DNA of 37,963 nucleotides from an uncultured Alcaligenaceae bacterium (lineage in GTDB: Bacteria; Pseudomonadota; Gammaproteobacteria; Burkholderiales; Burkholderiaceae_B): the NCBI GenBank assembly GCA_937952975.1, contig CALFXX010000177.1, forward strand, positions 1 through 37,963. The letters are read 5' to 3'. Both the position numbers and the translations under genes were made by a program. Of the stretch, positions 32,172 to 37,963 are shown in pieces. The notes below the pieces were generated by a model that was given only the letters and a program-made list of their open reading frames with translations, had not been told where the DNA came from and ran no database searches. Every line of letters begins with the position of its first letter. Within the stretch, counting starts at the first letter, position 1.

Positions 32172-33659
32172 ATGGAACACCTCTTGGCAGCAGTAGATCT
32201 GGGGTCGAACAGCTTTAGGCTATCGATCGGACGGGTAGCCGAGCAAAACGGTGCCAAGCACATTTATCAAATCGATCGGCTCAAAGAGACCGTGCGTTTA
32301 GCCGCGGGGCTCAACGCGGCAAAAATCCTTGATGACGAGTCAGTTGAACGCGCCATTGAGGTGCTTAAACGTTTTGGCGAACGCTTGCGCAGCTTTCATC
32401 CCGACCGGGTGCGTGCGGTTGCAACCAATACCTTTCGTGTCGCGCGTAACGTAGGCGATTTTTTGCCGCGTGCCGAGCAAGCCCTTGGTTTTCCGATTGA
32501 AGTCATCGCCGGGCGCGAAGAGGCACGCCTGATCTACTCTGGCGTCAGCCACACGCTGCCGATTTCAACCGATCGTCGCCTCGTTATTGACATCGGTGGT
32601 GGCTCAACCGAGGTTATCATCGGTCGCGGCGACGAACCTCTACTCACCTCGTCGCTTTACATGGGCTGCGTCAGTTACAGCCGCAAGTTTTTTCCGGATG
32701 GCATCATCGACAACTACTCGATGAAACAAGCAGAGCTTGCGGCCAGACGCGAATTCGAGGTCATCACAAAGCCCTACCGCAAAATGGGCTGGGACGCTGC
32801 CTTTGGTTCGTCAGGTACCGCTAAGGCGCTTTTCGCCATCTTGACAGAAGGACGTCTGTCGCCCGACGGCATCACGCGTGAGGGCCTCGAGAAGCTCAAA
32901 GCAAAGCTCGTACGCGCTGGGCGAGTGATCCCAAACGATCTGCCCGGTATCAAGCTCGAGCGAGCCGACGTCTTAACGGGCGGCTTGGCAATCATGAGCG
33001 CCTTCTTTGACGAAATGCGCGTCGATGTCATGAAGACCGGCGACGGCGCTTTGCGACTTGGCGTCTTGGTTGACTTAGCTGGTCGCGAAGAAGCCCATGA
33101 CCGACGTGACGTCTCTGTCTTGGCCTTTACCAAACGCTATCACGTTGACACCCGACAATCTGCACGAGTCAAACGCAGTGCCTTAAGTCTCTTTGACGCC
33201 ATACTACCTGACCGTACCGAACAAGACGAGCTGCGCCACACCCTAAGTTGGGCGGCTGACTTGCACGAAGTAGGCTTATCAATCGCTCAGGCGGGGTATC
33301 ACAAGCATAGCGCCTACATCTTGAACAACGCTGATATGCCGGGATTTTCAAGAGTCGACCAGGCGCAACTTGGGCTATTGGCCTTGGCGCATACCGGCAA
33401 ACTGAGCAAAGCTCAAAATCTAGTCAAAAATCGCGAGCAATGGCTGACTATACTGTGCTTGCGCTTAGGGGTCTTGCTTTGCCGGCGCCGCGAAGACGTG
33501 GCGAATCTGCCCTTGTCGGTTAGCGTAAAAGGGCTTTCTATCGTGTGTAAAGTTGATAAAAAATGGCTTGCCTCGCATCCGTTAACCGATTTTTCATTAC
33601 ACGGCGAAGAAACCGAATGGGGCAAGGTCGGTTTTAATTTTGAGTTGATACCGGTTTAA
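32172..33659 (+). CDS. ppx: exopolyphosphatase Ppx/GppA
   Basis: A 495-residue exopolyphosphatase of the Ppx/GppA family, which removes terminal phosphate from polyphosphate and may also act on pppGpp. The ASKHA fold is seen in AAVDLGSNSFRLSIGR, TNTFRVARN, VIDIGGGSTEVIIG and AAFGSSGTAKALFA. The C-terminal HD-like half has LSWAADLHEVGLSIAQAGYHKHSAYIL. ATG 32172 starts right before the family's first strand; a GTG at 32145 is in frame but at the expected transcription start. Its 3' end overlaps the next gene on the opposite strand by 26 bases. Confidence 0.95.
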   Translation: MEHLLAAVDLGSNSFRLSIGRVAEQNGAKHIYQIDRLKETVRLAAGLNAAKILDDESVERAIEVLKRFGERLRSFHPDRVRAVATNTFRVARNVGDFLPRAEQALGFPIEVIAGREEARLIYSGVSHTLPISTDRRLVIDIGGGSTEVIIGRGDEPLLTSSLYMGCVSYSRKFFPDGIIDNYSMKQAELAARREFEVITKPYRKMGWDAAFGSSGTAKALFAILTEGRLSPDGITREGLEKLKAKLVRAGRVIPNDLPGIKLERADVLTGGLAIMSAFFDEMRVDVMKTGDGALRLGVLVDLAGREEAHDRRDVSVLAFTKRYHVDTRQSARVKRSALSLFDAILPDRTEQDELRHTLSWAADLHEVGLSIAQAGYHKHSAYILNNADMPGFSRVDQAQLGLLALAHTGKLSKAQNLVKNREQWLTILCLRLGVLLCRRREDVANLPLSVSVKGLSIVCKVDKKWLASHPLTDFSLHGEETEWGKVGFNFELIPV

Positions 33660-34437
33660 CCTGATCGAAGCCAAAGTGCTTACGGTAACGTTGTCCCATA
33701 TGACTGACCGACAGCAACATCGGAAAATCAGCGGTATTGAAGTCAGGGTCCCAAGCCGGTTCGCCGCACACGCGAGCACCCAGTTTCAAATAGCCTTTTA
33801 GTAATGCCGGTACCGAAGCAGGAAGTTGGCGATCAAGTTGCTCAACCGGATAACGATGCAAGGGTTTGACGCCAATATCCTCGGTGAATAACGAGCGCTC
33901 TTTGACCTGGCGCCATACTTCGGCTGCGGTCACACCGTCGTCGCGCAGGCTGACGCTTGCACAACCCAGTACGTGTTCGTACTTACCTTGCTTCAGGATT
34001 TCAGCCAAACCCGACCAGAGCATCATCAAGACACCACCCTGGCGATGCTCTTCGTGGATGCAGGCTCGCCCAAACTCGACTAACGAATCACGCACTGCCC
34101 CTAAACCGCTCAGATCAAACTCGGATTCAGAGTAATAACTTCCCGCGCGCTTGGCTTGTTGCGGGGTCAACACGCGATAAGTGCCTACAACTTGATCAGT
34201 AGAAAGTTCACGGACTAAGAGATGTGCACACCAGCGATCAAAATCATCGCAATCGATACCATCGCGATCATGTCCGAGTGCTGCACCATACTCTGTACTA
34301 AAGACATCGTGGCGCAGGCGCTGAGCCAGTTCAATTTCTTCGGGCGATTGCGCCAAGCCAACGACTAACCCAGCCGAATGATTTGAAGCGGCCGGAAGCG
34401 TAAACAGACTAGAGGCACTGCGTACAAGCTCAAGCAT
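33634..34437 (-). CDS. OlsB-like GNAT acyltransferase (COG3176 'hemolysin' family)
   Basis: A 267-residue protein of the acetyltransferase group that includes OlsB, which transfers a 3-hydroxyacyl chain from ACP to ornithine to form lyso-ornithine lipid. Motifs are LAQRLRHDVFSTEYGA, DDFDRWCAHLLV, VVGTYRVLTPQQA and VEFGRACIHEEHRQGGVLMML, the acyl-binding segment, shown in part. AGGAG precedes ATG 34437. No olsA lies beside it, so an ornithine-lipid role is a family-based guess. Ornithine lipids often replace phospholipids under low phosphate, which would fit the pst/ppk/ppx neighbours. Its stop overlaps ppx tail to tail. Confidence 0.78.
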   Translation of the reverse strand: MLELVRSASSLFTLPAASNHSAGLVVGLAQSPEEIELAQRLRHDVFSTEYGAALGHDRDGIDCDDFDRWCAHLLVRELSTDQVVGTYRVLTPQQAKRAGSYYSESEFDLSGLGAVRDSLVEFGRACIHEEHRQGGVLMMLWSGLAEILKQGKYEHVLGCASVSLRDDGVTAAEVWRQVKERSLFTEDIGVKPLHRYPVEQLDRQLPASVPALLKGYLKLGARVCGEPAWDPDFNTADFPMLLSVSHMGQRYRKHFGFDQVKPVSTQN

Positions 34438-34595
34438 GAGGTGAGTCTCCTGAAGTATCCCTCACTATGACCAACTGACATTTCACGAAAGTGACGAAAT
34501 GATGAAGGTTTTTTGACTTTAGGCCAGCCTTTTAAACATCAGAACCACCGAGGATACAAGAGCTTCGTTCGCTGAATCAGCGGATTGTTCGATTA

Positions 34596-35942
34596 CTAAC
34601 TTGCCAAATCGACCGCTGCCAATAAATCAACACACGCAGTCGCCAACGCTTCGTCATCGGCCTCGACCATCAAGCGTAGTTTGGGCTCGGTACCCGAGGC
34701 ACGAATTAAGACTCGACCACGCTCACCAAGCAAGGCTTCGGCTTGTCGTTGAGCGGCCTGTAAGCCTGCATGCGTTGCCCAATCGGTACCGGGCTTCAGT
34801 GCGACATTAATCATTTTTTGTGGGTACATGCGTAACGCAGAGACCCACTGCGCAAGCGTCTCACCGCTGCGCTGCAGGGCCGCCAACACCTGCAAGGCAG
34901 CAATGATGCCGTCGCCGGTTGTGTGTGAATCCAAACACAAGAGATGACCCGAACTTTCGCCGCCATAGAGCCAGCCACGATTGCGTAACTGCTCGAGCAC
35001 ATAACGATCACCGACCTGAGCCCGCTCGAAGGGGATACCCAAGGTTTTAAGCTGACGCTCAAACCCGAAATTTGTCATGAGCGTGCCCACCACACCTGCC
35101 ACAGGACCACGCAAGAGGCGCTCACGAAGCACGGCATATAACAGCTCATCACCGTTATAGACGCGCCCAGAGGCATCCACCATTTGGACCCGGTCTGCAT
35201 CACCGTCTAGGGCAATACCAAGATCTGCACCTCGAGCGCGCACCTCTGCAGCCAGGCTTTCGGGATGCAAGGCACCGACATCTTTATTGATATTGAATCC
35301 ATCTGGTGAGACGCCAATTGCTGTGACCTCAGCACCGAGCTCGCGAAACACATGGGGCGCAATATGGTAGGCCGCACCGTTGGCGGCATCAACGACAAGT
35401 TTCAAACCACCTAAATCTAAATCTGACGGATAGGTACTTTTGCAGAACTCAATATAACGACCCGGTGCATCATCGATACGCCGCGCACGCCCGAGCTTTT
35501 CAGAGCTCACGCACTGCATAGGCTCATCAAGTGCCGCCTCAATGGCCGCTTCGGTTTCATCAGGCAGCTTCATCCCTTTAGACGAAAAAAACTTGATGCC
35601 GTTATCGTAATAAGGGTTATGCGAGGCGCTAATCACGATGCCTGCCACCAGACGCCAGGTACGGGTCAAATACGCCACAGCTGGGGTCGGTAGCGGCCCG
35701 GCCAATAAGACCTCAATGCCAGCCGAAGCGAAGCCTGCTTCAAGCGCAGACTCAAGCATATAGCCGCTAATCCGTGTGTCTTTACCAATTAGCACGGTCG
35801 GGCGGCCACGCCGAGCCGAATGTTCTTTAGCCAAAACCTTGCCGGCTGCATATCCAAGCCTGAGCGCGAATTCGGCATTAATGACTTCGCCGCCCACCTT
35901 GCCGCGCACGCCGTCGGTACCGAAATATTTTCTTTGACTCAT
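34596..35942 (-). CDS. glmM: phosphoglucosamine mutase
   Basis: A 448-residue GlmM, which converts glucosamine-6-phosphate to glucosamine-1-phosphate for peptidoglycan and LPS. The N-terminus RKYFGTDGVRGKVG is typical. The phosphoserine loop is GIVISASHNPYYDNGIKFFS, the metal loop ALDGDADRVQMVD, the sugar loop YGGESSGHLLCLD, and the phosphate site LIRASGTEPKLRLMVE. GGAG precedes ATG 35942. It follows folP by 41 bases in the common ftsH-folP-glmM order. Confidence 0.97.
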   Translation of the reverse strand: MSQRKYFGTDGVRGKVGGEVINAEFALRLGYAAGKVLAKEHSARRGRPTVLIGKDTRISGYMLESALEAGFASAGIEVLLAGPLPTPAVAYLTRTWRLVAGIVISASHNPYYDNGIKFFSSKGMKLPDETEAAIEAALDEPMQCVSSEKLGRARRIDDAPGRYIEFCKSTYPSDLDLGGLKLVVDAANGAAYHIAPHVFRELGAEVTAIGVSPDGFNINKDVGALHPESLAAEVRARGADLGIALDGDADRVQMVDASGRVYNGDELLYAVLRERLLRGPVAGVVGTLMTNFGFERQLKTLGIPFERAQVGDRYVLEQLRNRGWLYGGESSGHLLCLDSHTTGDGIIAALQVLAALQRSGETLAQWVSALRMYPQKMINVALKPGTDWATHAGLQAAQRQAEALLGERGRVLIRASGTEPKLRLMVEADDEALATACVDLLAAVDLAS

Positions 35943-35983
35943 CTTTTTCTCCGGGAAACTCGCACTTCAGTGCCAACAAGGTG

Positions 35984-36829
35984 TCATTGGAGACCCTCTG
36001 CAAGCTGAACTGCCTGCCAAACTTTCAAGGCGTCTTGCGTAGCGCCCACATCATGTACACGCAGAACCGCCGCACCTCTGGCCACCCCTGCCAGCGCCGC
36101 CGCAATACTACCACTCAAGCGTTGGTCAACAGCCTTGCCAGTCACAGCACCGATCATGGATTTGCGTGAGGCCCCGAGTACGATCGGATACCCGCTTTGA
36201 ACGAGCTGCGCTAAGCCCTGTAACAATCGATAGTTATGTTCAAGTGTTTTGCCAAAGCCTAGGCCGGGGTCCAAGCTGATACGGGTGCTCTTAACCCCGA
36301 GTTGCTCAAGCAACTGCGCCTGTACGACCAACTCTGTTTTAACCTCGTGCACAACGTTTTGGTACTGAGGGTTACTTTGCATCGTACGCGGCTCACCCTG
36401 CATGTGCATCAGGCAAACTCCGCAACGTGGATGCGCAGCAATCACGCGTTGGGCCTCGGGATGCCGCATACCCGTCACATCGTTAATCACGTCGGCACCT
36501 GCTTCAAGCGCCGCGTGCATCACCTGGGGCTTGCAAGTGTCAACAGAGATTGCAACGCCACTTTCGCGCAACGCGGCAATCACGGGCAACACCCGCGCAA
36601 GCTCTTCTTGAACCGAAACTGGCAAGGCGCCAGGGCGGGTGGATTCACCACCAATATCGATAATATCGGCGCCCTCGGCCACTAACTGCTGAGCGTGCGC
36701 GATCGCCGATTGTGCGTGCGCGTGCTGACCACCGTCTGAAAACGAATCAGGCGTGACGTTGACGATACCCATTAAAAGCGGGCGCTTGAGTGAAAACTCA
36801 AAGCGCCCGCATATCCAGCTTCCTGACAT
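35984..36829 (-). CDS. folP: dihydropteroate synthase
   Basis: A 281-residue FolP, which joins p-aminobenzoate to hydroxymethyl-dihydropterin pyrophosphate; it is the sulfonamide target. Motifs are LLMGIVNVTPDSFSDGG, DIIDIGGESTRPGA, DVINDVTGMRHPE, SLDPGLGFGKTLEHNY and VLGASRKSMIGAVTG. I chose ATG 36829, 22 bases after the ftsH stop, because it gives the standard length; the open frame continues upstream into ftsH but that part is not FolP-like. It uses the product made with FolB (11579-11980). Confidence 0.96.
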   Translation of the reverse strand: MSGSWICGRFEFSLKRPLLMGIVNVTPDSFSDGGQHAHAQSAIAHAQQLVAEGADIIDIGGESTRPGALPVSVQEELARVLPVIAALRESGVAISVDTCKPQVMHAALEAGADVINDVTGMRHPEAQRVIAAHPRCGVCLMHMQGEPRTMQSNPQYQNVVHEVKTELVVQAQLLEQLGVKSTRISLDPGLGFGKTLEHNYRLLQGLAQLVQSGYPIVLGASRKSMIGAVTGKAVDQRLSGSIAAALAGVARGAAVLRVHDVGATQDALKVWQAVQLAEGLQ

Positions 36830-36851
36830 CAGGCTGAGCCCTATTGCAGTC

Positions 36852-37963
36852 TTAAACCACAGCTGCAGGATCGTTTGTAGGCGCAGCACCCGTTGGAGGT
36901 GTATCCGACGAATCGGCAGGCGCCTGCGGCACTTTTGGTGGGCGCGGTGGGCGCCCTTCGATAATGTCACTGATCTGATCTGCGTCGATGGTTTCCCATT
37001 CGAGCAAGGCCTTCGTCATGATCTCGACTTTTTCGCGAGCCTCTTCAAGAATCGAACGCGCGCGCGCGTACTGCTCGTCGATAATCTTGCGAATTTCTTT
37101 GTCAACGGTCTGCATCGTGGCTTCAGACATGTGCGTGGTTTTAGTCACGCTACGGCCTAAAAATACTTCGCCTTCATTTTCGGCGTAGACCACTGGACCC
37201 AGCGTGTCGGTCATGCCGTAACGCGTCACCATATCGCGTGCAATCGCCGTGGCGCGCTCAAAGTCATTTGACGCACCGGTTGTCATCTGATTCATGAAAA
37301 GTTCTTCAGCAATACGACCACCAAACAGCACGGCAATCGTGCACAGCAGACGCTCTTTATCCATACTGTAGCGATCACCTTCAGGCAATTGCATCGTGAC
37401 ACCTAAGGCACGACCACGCGGAATAATCGTCACTTTATGGACAGGATCTGTTTTAGGCAGCATACGCGCCACAATCGCGTGACCAGATTCGTGATAAGCG
37501 GTGTTACGGCGCTCTTCTTCCGGCATCACGATTGAACGACGCTCGGCACCCATGATGATCTTGTCTTTGGCTTTTTCAAAGTCAGACATATCAACGGTAC
37601 GACCATTGCGACGTGCGGCAAACAAGGCAGACTCGTTGACCAGGTTAGCCAAATCGGCACCTGAAAAACCGGGGCAGCCACGCGCCAAGGTGTGTGCATC
37701 AACGTTTTGCGCCAAAGGCACTTTACGCATGTGTACTTTAAGAATTTGTTCGCGGCCGCGAATATCAGGCAAGGGCACAACCACCTGACGGTCAAAACGA
37801 CCAGGGCGCAGGAGTGCAGGATCAAGCACATCGGGGCGGTTGGTCGCTGCAATCACGATCACACCTACGCCAGACTCAAAGCCGTCCATCTCAACCAACA
37901 TCTGATTCAGCGTTTGTTCGCGCTCGTCATTGCCGCCACCCAAGCCTGCACCGCGCTGGCGCC
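36852..37963 (-). CDS. ftsH: ATP-dependent zinc metalloprotease FtsH, 5' end cut off
   Basis: The C-terminal ~370 residues of FtsH, the membrane-bound AAA protease that removes damaged membrane proteins and regulators. Visible are GGGNDEREQTLNQMLVEMDG, the second region of homology ATNRPDVLDPALLRPGRFDR with its arginine fingers, GFSGADLANLVNE, the zinc site AYHESGHAIVARM (HExxH), and the third ligand region TTGASNDFERAT. The frame reads on to the window edge; the membrane segments and Walker A are beyond it. The C-terminal tail is rich in Pro and Ala. It heads the ftsH-folP-glmM run. Confidence 0.97.
   Translation of the reverse strand, partial: RQRGAGLGGGNDEREQTLNQMLVEMDGFESGVGVIVIAATNRPDVLDPALLRPGRFDRQVVVPLPDIRGREQILKVHMRKVPLAQNVDAHTLARGCPGFSGADLANLVNESALFAARRNGRTVDMSDFEKAKDKIIMGAERRSIVMPEEERRNTAYHESGHAIVARMLPKTDPVHKVTIIPRGRALGVTMQLPEGDRYSMDKERLLCTIAVLFGGRIAEELFMNQMTTGASNDFERATAIARDMVTRYGMTDTLGPVVYAENEGEVFLGRSVTKTTHMSEATMQTVDKEIRKIIDEQYARARSILEEAREKVEIMTKALLEWETIDADQISDIIEGRPPRPPKVPQAPADSSDTPPTGAAPTNDPAAVV

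Noticed and set aside
34570..34582. CGCTGAATCAGCG as a glmM terminator
   Set aside because: The palindrome leaves a one-base loop and has no U-run, so it cannot form a working terminator hairpin.
1..37963. CRISPR arrays, insertion sequences, prophage or defence islands
   Set aside because: No regularly spaced repeats, transposase, integrase, capsid or nuclease-type defence genes were seen on either strand.

Overview
The window is a contig fragment from a betaproteobacterium, most likely order Burkholderiales and Alcaligenaceae-like. I base this on two Bug-type tripartite tricarboxylate (TTT) receptors, Liv-type solute uptake genes interleaved with small catabolic enzymes, and the ftsH-folP-glmM, ppk/ppx and pst gene orders. 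This is a judgement from gene content, not a database match. The first bases (3-36) are an Illumina adapter, so the left end is an assembly artefact. Both terminal genes (an ArnT-like glycosyltransferase on the left, ftsH on the right) are cut by the contig ends.

Region 1 (37-7390, minus strand) is an uptake and catabolism cluster. In transcription order it holds a Bug receptor, an acyl-CoA carboxylase carboxyltransferase, a second closely related Bug receptor, a Liv-type binding protein, an SCP2-like small protein and an alpha/beta hydrolase (stop and start overlap as ATGA), then the truncated ArnT-like gene. Region 2 (7633-11980, plus strand) is divergent: amidase, a fumarylacetoacetate-hydrolase family protein with a Tat-like leader, a Sel1-repeat protein, a pteridine-reductase-like SDR and folB, closed by a strong bidirectional hairpin shared with the next, convergent block. 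Region 3 (12043-19799, minus) is a Liv ABC importer with two 3-hydroxyisobutyrate-dehydrogenase-family enzymes and a D-2-hydroxyacid dehydrogenase. Region 4 is a tRNA-Pro(TGG) with its own promoter and terminator.

Region 5 (20201-25880, minus) is the most unusual part. It encodes a STAS anti-anti-sigma-type protein, a SpoIIAB/RsbW-type ATPase, an RsbU-like PPM phosphatase with a CBS-like sensor region, and, overlapping the phosphatase stop codon, a ~972-residue membrane protein. That protein joins a LivJ-like periplasmic receptor, a beta-rich domain resembling the extracellular domain of pentameric ligand-gated channels, and an MscS-type pore. I read this as a candidate natural ligand-gated MscS channel paired with a partner-switching signalling module. 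It lies directly downstream of pstSCAB.

Region 6 (25961-33659) is phosphate and polyphosphate metabolism: pstSCAB with a well-formed Pho box, ppk with a second Pho-box-like site, and divergent ppx. Region 7 (33634-37963, minus) holds an OlsB-like acyltransferase whose 3' end overlaps ppx tail to tail, then the conserved ftsH-folP-glmM block. No insertion sequence, prophage or CRISPR array is visible. The only stretch over 300 bases without a gene is 24658-25027.
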